A stretch of 64,000 nt of DNA. It comes from an uncultured Eubacteriales bacterium (lineage in GTDB: Bacteria > Bacillota > Clostridia > Oscillospirales > Oscillospiraceae). Numbering within the stretch: position 1 is the first letter of the stretch; each line of letters begins with the position of its first letter. The stretch is taken from positions 1 through 64,000 of the forward strand of contig CAKTSK010000005.1 of assembly GCA_934597725.1 (NCBI GenBank), read 5' to 3'. The translations under genes were made by a program, and so were the position numbers. The notes under the pieces were generated by a model, which saw nothing but the letters and a program-made list of their open reading frames with translations, searched no databases and was not told the origin of the DNA. Positions 7,153 through 16,002 of this stretch are shown here, one piece after another.

Positions 7153-8982
7153 TTGAGCAGACTGCGTATCACCCCTTGGGAAAATTCCCAGCGCACCGTG
7201 GATGACCTCTACGCCGACATGGAGCGGCGGATCTCCGCCGCCCCCTGCGGAAACTGTCCCGTAGAGCTCACCAGCGCCTTTCTGAAACTCTGCCTGGCCC
7301 AGAGCTGCGGCAAGTGCGTCCCCTGCCGCATCGGCCTGGACCGGCTGTCGGACCTGCTGGACCAGCTCCTCAACGGCAAGGGCAGCCAGGCCGACCTGGA
7401 GACCATCCTCCGCACCGCCCAGTCCATCGTGGACAGCGCCGACTGCGCCATCGGCTTCGAGGCCGCCCAGATGGTCCTGGACGGCTATGTGGCCTTCCAG
7501 GACGACTACCTGGCCCATGTGACCCAGGGCAGCTGCACCGCCAACTTCAAGAGCGTCCCCTGCGTGGAGCTCTGCCCCGCCCATGTGGACGCCCCCGGCT
7601 ATATCTCCCTGGTGGGAGAGGAGCGCTATGCCGACGCCATCCGCCTCATCCGCAAGGACAACCCCTTCCCCTCGGTGTGCGCCCTGGTCTGCGAGCATCC
7701 CTGTGAGTCCCACTGCCGCCGGACCATCGTGGACTCCCCCCTGAACATCCGGGGCATCAAGCGCTTTGCCGTGGACCACGCCGGGGACGTGCCCGCGCCC
7801 CCCCGGGCCCCCGACACCGGGAAGACCGTGGCCATCGTGGGCGGCGGCCCCTCCGGCCTCACCGCCGCCTACTTCCTCTCCCTCATGGGCCACCGGGCCA
7901 CCGTGTTCGAGCGCCAGGAGATGCTGGGCGGGATGCTGTGCTACGGCATCCCCGAATACCGCCTGCCCGGCGACTATCTGGACCGGGACATCGACACCAT
8001 CCTCTCCACCGGCGTGGAGACCCGGATGAACTGCCTGGTGGGCCGGGACGTGACCCTGGAGGAGCTGCGGGCCAACTACGACTGCGTCTATCTGGCCATC
8101 GGCGCCACCCTGCACAAGGGGCTGGGCATCCCCGGCGAGGACGCCCCAGGGGTCCTGTCGGCCATTGAGCTGCTGGACTCCTCCATCCACCAGACCAAGC
8201 CCGACTTCACCGGCAAGGACGTGGTCATCGTCGGCGGCGGCAACGTGGCCATGGACGCCACCCGCACCGCCGTGCGTCTGGGGGCCAAGTCCGTCAAGTG
8301 CGTCTACCGCCGCCGGATCAGCGACATGACCGCCCTGCCCGAGGAGATCGAGGGGGCCATGGCCGAGGGCTGCGAGATCCTGCCCCTGAAAGCCCCCGTG
8401 GCCGTGGAGACCCACGCCGGCGGCAACGTGGCCGCCCTGGTGGTCCAGCCCCAGGTCATCGGCGAGGTCCGGGGCGGCCGCCCCGCCCCCCGGGATGCCG
8501 ACCAGCCCCAGGAGCGCATCCCCTGCGACGTGATCCTCATGGCCGTGGGCCAGACCGTGGACTCGGCCAGCTTCGCCCAGGCCGGGGTCCCCACCAAGCG
8601 GGACACCATCATCACCGGCGACGACGGCAGCGTGCCCGGCCTGGAAGGGGTCTTCTCCGGGGGCGACTGCGTCTCCGGCCCGGCCACGGTGATCCTGGCC
8701 ATCGAGGCCGGCAAGGTGGCCGCCGCCAGTATCGACGAATATCTGGGCTGCCACACCGACATCTCCGCCAACCTGGAGATCCCCCCCGCCCCCTTCCGCC
8801 TCAAGCACGCCACCGGACGGGTGGACCTCACCGAGCGGGAGGCCAGCTGGCGGAAAAACGACTTCGAGCTGCTGGAAAACTGCATGTCCCAGCAGGAAAT
8901 GGCCCAGGAATGCAGCCGCTGTCTGCGCTGCGACCACTACGGCCATGCAGGTTTCAAAGGAGGCAGACGGACAACATGGTAA
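7153..8982 (+). CDS. Fe-S flavoprotein: NuoF-type 4Fe-4S region fused to GltD-type NAD(P)H oxidoreductase
   Basis: 609 residues from TTG 7153, chosen because AAGGAG (7138-7143) is 9 nt upstream. Domains in order: a NuoF-like cluster region with SCGKCVPCR near residue 50 and DCAIG near 98; a GltD-like N-terminal Fe-S segment with CVELCP and CEHPCESHC near 140-195; an FAD fold opening with GGGPSGL near 232; a second nucleotide fold with GGGNVAMDATR near 360; the FAD-closing GGDCVSGPATV; and a C-terminal CSRCLRC. The NuoF FMN domain itself is absent. The gene overlaps hydA by 7 nt, so it is very likely the pyridine-nucleotide partner of that hydrogenase. NADPH preference is suggested only by GltD kinship. 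Confidence 0.85.
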   Translation: MSRLRITPWENSQRTVDDLYADMERRISAAPCGNCPVELTSAFLKLCLAQSCGKCVPCRIGLDRLSDLLDQLLNGKGSQADLETILRTAQSIVDSADCAIGFEAAQMVLDGYVAFQDDYLAHVTQGSCTANFKSVPCVELCPAHVDAPGYISLVGEERYADAIRLIRKDNPFPSVCALVCEHPCESHCRRTIVDSPLNIRGIKRFAVDHAGDVPAPPRAPDTGKTVAIVGGGPSGLTAAYFLSLMGHRATVFERQEMLGGMLCYGIPEYRLPGDYLDRDIDTILSTGVETRMNCLVGRDVTLEELRANYDCVYLAIGATLHKGLGIPGEDAPGVLSAIELLDSSIHQTKPDFTGKDVVIVGGGNVAMDATRTAVRLGAKSVKCVYRRRISDMTALPEEIEGAMAEGCEILPLKAPVAVETHAGGNVAALVVQPQVIGEVRGGRPAPRDADQPQERIPCDVILMAVGQTVDSASFAQAGVPTKRDTIITGDDGSVPGLEGVFSGGDCVSGPATVILAIEAGKVAAASIDEYLGCHTDISANLEIPPAPFRLKHATGRVDLTEREASWRKNDFELLENCMSQQEMAQECSRCLRCDHYGHAGFKGGRRTTW

Positions 8983-10688
8983 CACTGACCATCGACAACA
9001 AGACCGTTTCGGTCCCCAACGGCACCACCATCCTGGACGCGGCCAAGACCCTGGGCATCCACATCCCCACCCTGTGCTATCTGCGGGAGATCAACGAGGT
9101 GGCCTCCTGCCGCATCTGCGCCGTGGAGGTGGAAGGGGTGGACAAGCTGGCCACCGCCTGCAACACCCAGGTGGAAAACGGCATGGTGGTCCACACCAAC
9201 ACCCAGCGGGTGCGCCTGACCCGCAAGACCAACGTGGAGCTCATCCTCTCCCAGCACATCGACCACTGCGTGACCTGCGTCCGCAGCGGCAACTGCTCCC
9301 TGCAGACCCTGTCCAAGGCCATGAACATCCGGTCGGTCCCCTTCCGCAAGGAGGCCACCCAGCGGCCCTGGGACCCCGCCCTGCCCATCCTGCGGGACAG
9401 CGCCAAGTGCATCAAGTGCCTGCGCTGCGTCTCCGTGTGCGAGCGGGTCCAGTCTCTGGGCATCTGGGAGGTCACCGGCTCCGGCGCCCACACCACCGTG
9501 CGGATCCGGGGCGGGCTGGCCATGGACCAGTCCGGCTGCGCCCTGTGCGGCCAGTGCGTGGTCCACTGCCCCGTGGGCGCCCTGCAGGAGCGGGACGACA
9601 CCGAGGCCGTCTTTGCCGCCCTGTCCGACCCCACCAAGGAGGTGGTCTTCCAGATCGCCCCCGCCGTCCGGGCCGCCTGGGGCGAGAGCCTGGGCCTGCC
9701 CCCCGACCGGGCCACCGAGGGCCGGCTGGCCGCCGCCGTCCGGGCGCTGGGCGTGCAGCACGTTTTTGACACCACCTTCTCCGCCGACCTCACCATCCTG
9801 GAGGAGAGCCACGAGCTGCTCCAGCGGCTGGAGGCGGGGGACAAGCTGCCCCTGTTCACCTCCTGCTGCCCCGGCTGGGTGCGCTTTGTCCGCACGGAAT
9901 ACCCCGAGATGGCCGGCCACCTGTCCACCGCCAAAAGCCCCCAGCAGATGTTCGGCGCGGTGGCCAAGAGCTACTTTGCCGAGACCCTGGGCAAAGACCC
10001 CAAGGACATCTTCTGCGTGTCGGTGATGCCCTGCACGGGCAAAAAATACGAGGCCGCTGTCCCCGAGGTCAACGCCGGCCCCCACCGGGACGTGGACGTG
10101 GTCCTCACCACCCGGGAGCTGGACCGGATGCTCCTGGCCATGCAGATCAACGTCACCGGCCTGCCCGAGGAGGAATTTGACGATCCCCTGGGCCGCGGCT
10201 CCGGCGCGGGCGTCATCTTCGGCGTCACCGGCGGGGTCATGGAGGCCGCGCTGCGCACCGCCTATTGGAAGCTCACCGGGAGCAATCCCCCCACCGACGC
10301 CTTCCGGGAGCTCCGGGGCCAGAAGCCCTGGCGGGAGGCCGTGTTCTCCATCGGCCAGACCGACCTGCGCCTGGCCGTGGTCTCGGGGCTGGCTGCCGCC
10401 CGGGAGCTGATGGACGCCCTGCGGGCCGGTCAGGTCCAGTATGATTTCGTGGAGGTCATGGCCTGTCCCGGCGGCTGCTCCGGCGGCGGCGGACAGCCCA
10501 TCCACGACGGCGAGGACTTCGCCCCCCAGCGGGGCGACCAGCTCTACCGGCTGGACCAGGACAACCCCCTCCGGTTCTCCCACGAAAACCCCACCGTCCA
10601 GGCCCTGTATCAGTCTTACTTTGACCATCCGCTGTCGGAGAAAGCCCACCGGCTGCTCCACACGGACCAGAGCCAGTGGACCCTGTGA
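8976..10688 (+). CDS. hydA: [FeFe] hydrogenase catalytic subunit, CpI-like domain layout
   Basis: 570 residues from ATG 8976, with AAAGGAGG inside the upstream gene. It interconverts protons and H2 in the cytosol. Clusters in order: 2Fe-2S (C34, C45, C48, C62), His-ligated 4Fe-4S (H94, C98, C101, C107), then two 4Fe-4S (C145-C148-C151-C155 and C188-C191-C194-C198). The H-cluster motifs are TSCCPGW (C297 as proton relay, C298), MPCTGKKYE (C353) and MACPGGC (C497, C501). The L2 motif has Gly where MPCTAKK is more usual. Size and spacing nearly match Clostridium pasteurianum CpI. The translationally coupled flavoprotein suggests electron exchange with NAD(P)H rather than ferredoxin alone. Confidence 0.95.
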   Translation: MVTLTIDNKTVSVPNGTTILDAAKTLGIHIPTLCYLREINEVASCRICAVEVEGVDKLATACNTQVENGMVVHTNTQRVRLTRKTNVELILSQHIDHCVTCVRSGNCSLQTLSKAMNIRSVPFRKEATQRPWDPALPILRDSAKCIKCLRCVSVCERVQSLGIWEVTGSGAHTTVRIRGGLAMDQSGCALCGQCVVHCPVGALQERDDTEAVFAALSDPTKEVVFQIAPAVRAAWGESLGLPPDRATEGRLAAAVRALGVQHVFDTTFSADLTILEESHELLQRLEAGDKLPLFTSCCPGWVRFVRTEYPEMAGHLSTAKSPQQMFGAVAKSYFAETLGKDPKDIFCVSVMPCTGKKYEAAVPEVNAGPHRDVDVVLTTRELDRMLLAMQINVTGLPEEEFDDPLGRGSGAGVIFGVTGGVMEAALRTAYWKLTGSNPPTDAFRELRGQKPWREAVFSIGQTDLRLAVVSGLAAARELMDALRAGQVQYDFVEVMACPGGCSGGGGQPIHDGEDFAPQRGDQLYRLDQDNPLRFSHENPTVQALYQSYFDHPLSEKAHRLLHTDQSQWTL

Positions 10689-10695
10689 TCCCCCT

Positions 10696-10746
10696 GTCCC
10701 CTCCCCCGTCCGGGTCCTCCCGGCCGGGGGAGGGGACTTTTTTCCG
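10696..10746 (+). terminator. Intrinsic terminator of the hydrogenase operon
   Basis: GTCCCCTCCCCCG and CGGGGGAGGGGAC form a long GC stem followed by TTTTTT. Confidence 0.92.
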
Positions 10747-10754
10747 CCGCAGAC

Positions 10755-10784
10755 AAAAAGCCCCTGCCGGAAGCCGGCAGGGGC
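10755..10784 (-). terminator. Intrinsic terminator of the sodium-dependent transporter gene
   Basis: GCCCCTGCCGG and CCGGCAGGGGC pair; on the minus strand the stem is followed by TTTTT (plus-strand A-run 10755-10759). Confidence 0.85.
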
Positions 10785-10823
10785 GCGGTGGGGGCACGGA
10801 AGCGTGCAGGCCGATCCCCGCCC

Positions 10824-12263
10824 TTACAAGAAGAAGGACTGGATCTGGGTGGCCAGCACCAGGAGCATGACCACCGGGATGACGAAGCGGAAGCAGAACT
10901 TGAAATAGGCCGCGCCCTTGAAGCGGTGGCCGCTGACCTCGCACTCGTCCTTGACCAGGTTGGGGAGGACCCAGCCCAGCAGCAGGCTCATGAGCAGCGC
11001 GCCCAAGGGCATGAGGATGCCCTCGGTGATCATGTCATAGAAGTCCAGCCAGCAGTCGTTCCACATGGCGTAGCCCGGGCTGTCCGGGGTCAGGCCCAGC
11101 AGCTCATAGGGCGCTTGGATCGCTGCGCCGCCGCTGCCCAGGGCGTCCAGGGCCACGGGGATGCCGATGGCAAAGATGAGGACCGCAAAGACCAGCGCCG
11201 TCTTTTTGCGCTTGGGCTCCTTCCCCTTGTCCAGCTGCCGGTCCACCACGGCGGCGGTGAGGACCTCCAGCAGGGCGATGGAGGAGGTGATGGCCGCGAT
11301 AAAGACCAGGAAGTAGAAGAGGAAGCCCATGAGGTTGCCCGCTGTGCCGCCCATGCCGTCCAGAAAGACCTTCTGCATGGAGGCAAAGAGCAGGCCGGGA
11401 CCCTGGGCATAGTCCACCCCAAAGGCCGCGCAGGCCGGCAGGATCATCATGCCCGCCAGCAGGGCAAAGAGGGTGTCGAAGAGGGGGACCATGACGGCGT
11501 TCCTCTGCAGCTTTTTCTCCTTGCTCAGGTAGGAGCCGAAGGTGATGTTGATGCCCATGGCCACGGACAGGGAGAAGAACATCTGCCCCGACGCGGTTTT
11601 CAGCACCTCGAAGAAGCTCGCCCCGTCGGCAAACAGGGAGAAGTCCGGCTGGAACATGAACTTGTAGCCCTCGATGGCCCCGGGCTGGAGAGCCACAAAG
11701 ACAATGATGACCACCAGAATGACTCCCAGGGCGGGCATGACCGCCTTGCTGAACTTCTCAATGCCCCCCTTGATGCCGCCCATGACGATGACCATGGTGC
11801 AGACCAGGAAGAGCAGCAGGAACAGGAGCATACTCTGCTCGCTGTACAGCAGCCAGCTGAAAAAGCCGCTGCCCTAGCCGGCAAAGCCGTCCACGCCGAA
11901 CAGTTGCACCAGAAAGCCCAGGCAGTACCGCAGGACCATGCCCCCCAGCACCGCATAGAAGGCCAGGATCAGGAAGGGGGAGATGACCGCCATATAGCCG
12001 ATGAAGGAATATTTTTTGGCCAGGGCGGTGTAGGCCCCGCCGGCCCCCTTGCCGGTCTTGCGCCCCAGGGCGAACTCGCCCAGCATGAGCACGATGCCCA
12101 CCAGAGCCACCAGGATGAGGTAGATGACGAGGAAGGCAAAGCCCCCCGTTTTGCCCATCTTATAGGGGAAGCCCCACAGGTTCCCCAGGCCGATGGCCGA
12201 GCCGATGGAGGCCATCAGGAAGCCAAAGCTGCTCCCCCACTGCCCCCGTTTGGATGTTTCCAT
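10824..12263 (-). pseudogene. NSS/SNF-family sodium-dependent transporter interrupted by one in-frame TAG
   Basis: From ATG 12263 the frame carries the neurotransmitter:sodium symporter start GSAIGLGNLWGFPY and runs 129 codons to TAG at 11874-11876. The very same frame then continues without another lesion to TAA at 10824, about 479 codons in all, the usual family length. The break falls after GVDGFAG, in the loop between helices 3 and 4. Downstream parts still read as conserved transporter (SVAMGINITFGSYL, ITSSIALLEVL). The family takes up amino acids with Na+. Either this is a fresh nonsense mutation or the TAG is suppressed; a sequencing error is possible. Promoter, ribosome site and terminator all look intact. 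Confidence 0.85.
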
Positions 12264-12320
12264 TGGTTGTCCTCCTTTTCTCTCGTGCCCGCCGGCGCGC
12301 AGCCGCGGGCGTATGAGGTC

Positions 12321-12349
12321 ACTTTACACGATAATGCCCGGGATTGCAA
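12321..12349 (-). promoter_or_regulatory. Promoter of the broken NSS transporter gene
   Basis: TTGCAA (12344-12349) and TAAAGT (12321-12326) with a 17-bp spacer on the minus strand. Confidence 0.6.
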
Positions 12350-12444
12350 GGCACTTCGCCTCCTTTCCCGCGAAACAGCGCCGGCAGACGGCATAAAGGG
12401 GAAAATTTTTCCATCCACAGGCCAAAAAAGAGGGGGCTTGCCCC

Positions 12445-12473
12445 TTTTCAGCAGGAGAGAAATCCTGTAGAAT
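12445..12473 (+). promoter_or_regulatory. Promoter of truA
   Basis: TTTTCA (12445-12450) and TAGAAT (12468-12473) with a 17-bp spacer, about 55 nt before the truA start. Confidence 0.6.
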
Positions 12474-12526
12474 AGAACAATCATCCTCCCTGACGGGAGA
12501 GGGAAGAAAGAATCGAGGAGAGGACC

Positions 12527-13264
12527 ATGCCCAACTATCGCCTGACCCTTTGCTATGACGGCACCCGCTGGAAGGGGTGGCAGAAGCAAGGAAACACCGA
12601 CCAGACCATCCAGGGACGCCTGGAGACCCTCCTCACCCGCCTGCTGGAGCAACCGGTGGAGGTGGCCGGCTCCGGCCGCACCGACGCCGGCGCCCACGCC
12701 AGGATGCAGGTGGCCTCCTTCCGGGCCAAAACGCCCCTGTCCCCCCAGAAGATCCTGGCCGGCCTGCGCCAGCACCTGCCGGCAGACATCGGCGCGCTGG
12801 CCTTGGAGCAGGCGGAGCCTCGCTTCCACGCCCGCCTGTCCTGCACGGGCAAGACCTATGTCTACCGGATCTGGAACAGCGAGCTGCCCAACGTCTTTGA
12901 GCGCAACTATCTCTACCGCCTCCACGAGCCGCTGGACCTGGCCGCCATGCGGCAGGCCGCCGAGGACCTGTGCGGCACCCACGACTACCGGGCCTTCTGC
13001 TCCCTCAAGCGGTTCAAACGCTCCACGGTGCGCCGGGTGGAGTCCATCACCGTCGAGGACCTGGGGCCGGAGCTGCGCTTCACCGTCTCCGGCGACGGCT
13101 TTCTCTACCACATGGTCCGCATTCTGGTGGGGACCCTGCTGGCCGTGGGCCGGGGCCAGCTGGCGCCGGATGAGATGGGAGACATCCTGGCCAGCCAGGA
13201 CCGCCGCCGGGCCGGGGAGACCGTTCCCGCCTGCGGCCTTTGCCTGACCGACGTGCGCTATTGA
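12527..13264 (+). CDS. truA: tRNA pseudouridine(38-40) synthase
   Basis: 245 residues, full length for TruA. The catalytic aspartate is D53 in GSGRTDAGAHA; FLYHMVRILVG near residue 192 is the conserved C-terminal TruA motif. It isomerises uridines at positions 38-40 of the tRNA anticodon stem. The start has GAGGAGAGG upstream. It is a single-gene unit between its own promoter and a strong terminator. Confidence 0.96.
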   Translation: MPNYRLTLCYDGTRWKGWQKQGNTDQTIQGRLETLLTRLLEQPVEVAGSGRTDAGAHARMQVASFRAKTPLSPQKILAGLRQHLPADIGALALEQAEPRFHARLSCTGKTYVYRIWNSELPNVFERNYLYRLHEPLDLAAMRQAAEDLCGTHDYRAFCSLKRFKRSTVRRVESITVEDLGPELRFTVSGDGFLYHMVRILVGTLLAVGRGQLAPDEMGDILASQDRRRAGETVPACGLCLTDVRY

Positions 13265-13281
13265 GCCTCTTCTGACACAGT

Positions 13282-13331
13282 CACCCCCTGGCACGGGACG
13301 ATTTTCGTCCCGCGCCAGGGGGTGTTTTTTT
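13282..13331 (+). terminator. Intrinsic terminator of truA
   Basis: CACCCCCTGGC-ACGGGACG and CGTCCCG-CGCCAGGGGGTG form a long stem around ATTTT, followed by eight T residues. Confidence 0.93.
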
Positions 13332-13383
13332 GCGGTTCCGTCCTGTACCTTCAGAAAGCGATGCGGAAGCTCGTTCAGATGCC

Positions 13384-13860
13384 TCATCCTTCAGGCACCA
13401 GCGCCAGCCAGGCGTCCTCGGGACGCAGGCGCTGGTGGTCCCGGTAGGCGGGCATCTCTCCGTCCACGGTGATCATCACCGCCTCCACCTCCTCCAGCTG
13501 GGTCAGGGTGAGCACCACGCTGTAGTCGGCCAGGGTCAGCGCCACCCCGGACAGGGCGCCGTAGCTCCCGGAGAAATCCACCGTCAGCAGGCCGTTGTGG
13601 ATGGCCCACCGGCGCAGGGTCACCCCTGCCGGGATGGCCCGGGTCAGGTCCTCCTGCTGGGGGTCGGACAGGAGCAGCTCCAACAGCCCTTCCACCGGCT
13701 CCTTGCCGGCGGGCAGGGGCCGGGATTCCGCCGCCAGGGCGGCTTCCTGGCCGGCGGCCTGATGGCGATAGTAGACGGCATAGGCGGTCCCCTCCTGCCG
13801 CTGCCAGCAGCCGCCCAGGGTCAGGACCGCCAGCAGCAGACAGAGCAGACGTCCCTTCAT
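13384..13860 (-). CDS. GerMN-domain lipoprotein
   Basis: 158 residues beginning MKGRLLCLLLAVLTLGGCWQ, a lipoprotein signal with cysteine at residue 18. The body resembles the GerMN (sporulation/germination) fold: LLELLLSDPQ, AIPAGVTLRRWAIHNGLLTVDFSGSYG, then LTLTQLEEVEAVMITVDGE. It should sit on the outer face of the membrane. Its start overlaps the kinase stop (ATGA), so it is translationally coupled to the two-component system, an arrangement common in Clostridia. Whether it modulates the kinase or acts in the envelope is not known. Confidence 0.85.
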   Translation of the reverse strand: MKGRLLCLLLAVLTLGGCWQRQEGTAYAVYYRHQAAGQEAALAAESRPLPAGKEPVEGLLELLLSDPQQEDLTRAIPAGVTLRRWAIHNGLLTVDFSGSYGALSGVALTLADYSVVLTLTQLEEVEAVMITVDGEMPAYRDHQRLRPEDAWLALVPEG

Positions 13861-15323
13861 GGCCCTTCCTCCTCTCTCCAGGCGGGCAGGCGGACCTGAA
13901 AGATCACGCCGGCCTCGGGCCGGGGATGAACGGTGACCTCGCCTCCATGGTGGCGCACGGCGTCCCGGACGATGGACAGCCCCAGGCCGGTGCCGCCGGC
14001 GGCCCGGGAGCGGGCCTTGTCCACCCGGTAGAACCGCTCGAAGATCCGCAGCAGGTCCTCCTCGGGGATGCCCACCCCCGTGTCCGCCACGGACAGGCAG
14101 ACCCAGTCGGCCTCCCGGCGGGTGGTCACCTCCACCCGGCCGCCGGGCAGGTTGTATTTGATGGCGTTTTCCATCAGGTTCCGCAGGATCTGGCTGGCGT
14201 CCTCCGGGTTGCAGCAGACCACACAGTCCTCCCCCAAGTCGGTCTGCAAGGTGACCTGGGCGCTCTCGGCCAGGGGCAGCAGCAGGCGGCGGATCTTCTC
14301 GGTCTGCACGTTCAGGTCTACCGCCTCCTGCCGGACGGTCCGGCTCTCGTCCAGGCGGTTGAGTTCCAGCAGCTCCTGGCTGATGTGGATCAGCCGGTCG
14401 GCGGCGTCTCCAATGTCCGCCACAAACTCCCGGGTGGTCTCCCGGTCGATGCCCTCGTCCTGGAGGATGGAGTCGGTGAGCAGGCGGATGGAGGCCAGGG
14501 GGGTCTTGAGCTCGTGGGAGGCGTCGGAGACGAACCGCCGCCGCTCCTCCTCGGTGATCTGCAAGCGGCCGGTGAGCTGGTTGAACTCCTCGGCCAGCTG
14601 GGCCAGCTCGTCGTGGCCGTCCATGGAGATGCGGTGGGTATACTCCCCCGCCCGCACCGTGCGGATGCCCCCCAGCAGAGTCCGCACCCGCCGGGACAGG
14701 AAGATGGAAAAGGCCCCGAACAGGGCCAGCACTGCCAGACACACCACCACGGAGATCAGCCGCAAATTTCTCTGCAATTCCTGGAGCAGGGCGCCCTGGT
14801 CCCGGTCCTGCTCATACAGGCACACAGCCCCCACCACCCGGTTCAGGTTCATCACCGGCGTGGCTGACCGGCTGGAAAAGCTGCCGTCCCGGTATTGGCT
14901 GGAAAAGGCGTCGTTCCCTTCCAGGGCATCGACGATCTCCTGGGTCAGGGCGTATTTGCCCAGGGCGGAAGGCGCCCCGGTGTCGTACAGGACCAGCCCC
15001 GCCTGATCGGTGACCAGCACCCGCTCCACTTCCAGCTCCTCCAGCTGGCTGATGGCCTGCTCCACGGTCTCCGGGGTAAGCTCGTCGGCGGTGGTGAGGG
15101 TGTTGCTGATGAGGGCCGCCTGGTTGGCCAGGGCGGTCTGCTGAGAGCGGAACATCAGGTTCTGGCTCATGATGAGCGGATAGGTGTTCATGAGCACCAG
15201 CACCACGGCGATGAGCAGGGAGTAGCCCACCGACAGGCGCATTTGCAGCGAGTGGGCGATGCGCCCCTTCTCCCCCACCTGCCGGAGCAGCCCGGCCAGC
15301 CGCCCCTTCCGGTCAGCTGCCAT
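13857..15323 (-). CDS. Membrane sensor histidine kinase (OmpR-partner type)
   Basis: 488 residues. A first helix near 31-52, an extracellular segment to about 185 and a second helix near 188-210 are followed by HAMP. DHp contains H270 (SDASHELKTPLAS). The ATPase domain has the N box MENAIKYN, DTGVGIP and GGTGLGLS. Its start overlaps the regulator's stop by 11 nt and its stop overlaps the lipoprotein start. The large outer segment suggests envelope sensing, but the signal is unknown. Confidence 0.94.
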   Translation of the reverse strand: MAADRKGRLAGLLRQVGEKGRIAHSLQMRLSVGYSLLIAVVLVLMNTYPLIMSQNLMFRSQQTALANQAALISNTLTTADELTPETVEQAISQLEELEVERVLVTDQAGLVLYDTGAPSALGKYALTQEIVDALEGNDAFSSQYRDGSFSSRSATPVMNLNRVVGAVCLYEQDRDQGALLQELQRNLRLISVVVCLAVLALFGAFSIFLSRRVRTLLGGIRTVRAGEYTHRISMDGHDELAQLAEEFNQLTGRLQITEEERRRFVSDASHELKTPLASIRLLTDSILQDEGIDRETTREFVADIGDAADRLIHISQELLELNRLDESRTVRQEAVDLNVQTEKIRRLLLPLAESAQVTLQTDLGEDCVVCCNPEDASQILRNLMENAIKYNLPGGRVEVTTRREADWVCLSVADTGVGIPEEDLLRIFERFYRVDKARSRAAGGTGLGLSIVRDAVRHHGGEVTVHPRPEAGVIFQVRLPAWREEEGP

Positions 15324-16002
15324 GGAAGTAATACCCCACGCCCCACTTGGTACACAGCAGGGTGGGGTTGGCCGGGTCCTTCTCCACCTTTTCCCGCAGG
15401 CGGCGGATGTGGACGTCCACCGTGCGGTACTCCCCGGTGTATTCGTAGCCCCACACCAGGTTCAGCAGCTGCTCCCGGCTGTAGACCCGGTTGGGGTGCT
15501 TCATGAGCAGCTCCAGCAGGTCGAACTCCCGGGCGGTAAGCTCCACCGGCGTGCCGTCCTTCCAGGTGGTCCGGGCGTCGCTGTCCAGGGTGAGGTCCCC
15601 CACCGTCAGCCGGTGGCTGGCGTCCTCCTCCCGCCGGACGGCAGAGGCCCGGCGGAGCAGGGCCTTCACCCGGGCCTTGACTTCCAGGATGTTGAAGGGC
15701 TTGGTGATGTAATCGTCGGCTCCATACTCAAAGCCCAGCAGCTTGTCGGTGTCCTCTCCCCGGGCCGTGAGCATGATGATGGGCACCGTGGAGAAGGCCC
15801 GGATCTCCATGCAGGCCTCCAGGCCGTCCAGCTCGGGCATCATGAGGTCCAGGATGATGAGGTCATACTCGTTGCTCCGGGCCAGGTCCACCGCCTGGCG
15901 GCCGTTGTAGCCCACGTCCACCGTGTAGCCCTCGTTTTCCAGGTTGAAGCGAATGCCCTTGACCATCACTTTTTCATCGTCCACCACCAGGATCCGCGCC
16001 AT
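15313..16002 (-). CDS. OmpR/PhoB-family response regulator
   Basis: 229 residues: receiver domain with phospho-acceptor D52 (IILDLMMPELDG), conserved T79 region and K101, then a winged-helix domain (TAREFDLLELLMKHPNRVYSR, VDVHIRRLREKVE). Domain lengths are standard. It is encoded in one operon with its kinase downstream, and its own start overlaps the comEA 3' end by 29 nt. Confidence 0.95.
   Translation of the reverse strand: MARILVVDDEKVMVKGIRFNLENEGYTVDVGYNGRQAVDLARSNEYDLIILDLMMPELDGLEACMEIRAFSTVPIIMLTARGEDTDKLLGFEYGADDYITKPFNILEVKARVKALLRRASAVRREEDASHRLTVGDLTLDSDARTTWKDGTPVELTAREFDLLELLMKHPNRVYSREQLLNLVWGYEYTGEYRTVDVHIRRLREKVEKDPANPTLLCTKWGVGYYFHGS

Noticed and set aside
7000..8985. A 661-codon open frame antisense to the hydrogenase partner gene
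   Set aside because: Low-complexity Gly/His/Val sequence with no ribosome site or motif; the plus-strand gene is a clear flavoprotein.
11874..11876. TAG as pyrrolysine codon
   Set aside because: No pyl genes or methylamine methyltransferases are present, and the gene is an amino acid transporter family that does not use pyrrolysine.
10788..12470. A 560-codon plus-strand frame across the NSS transporter locus
   Set aside because: His/Gln/Gly-rich shadow of the transporter gene on the other strand; no family resemblance.
13384..14742. A 452-codon minus-strand frame spanning kinase 3' end and lipoprotein
   Set aside because: Only its last 158 codons are the GerMN lipoprotein; the upstream part is the kinase gene read in the wrong phase.
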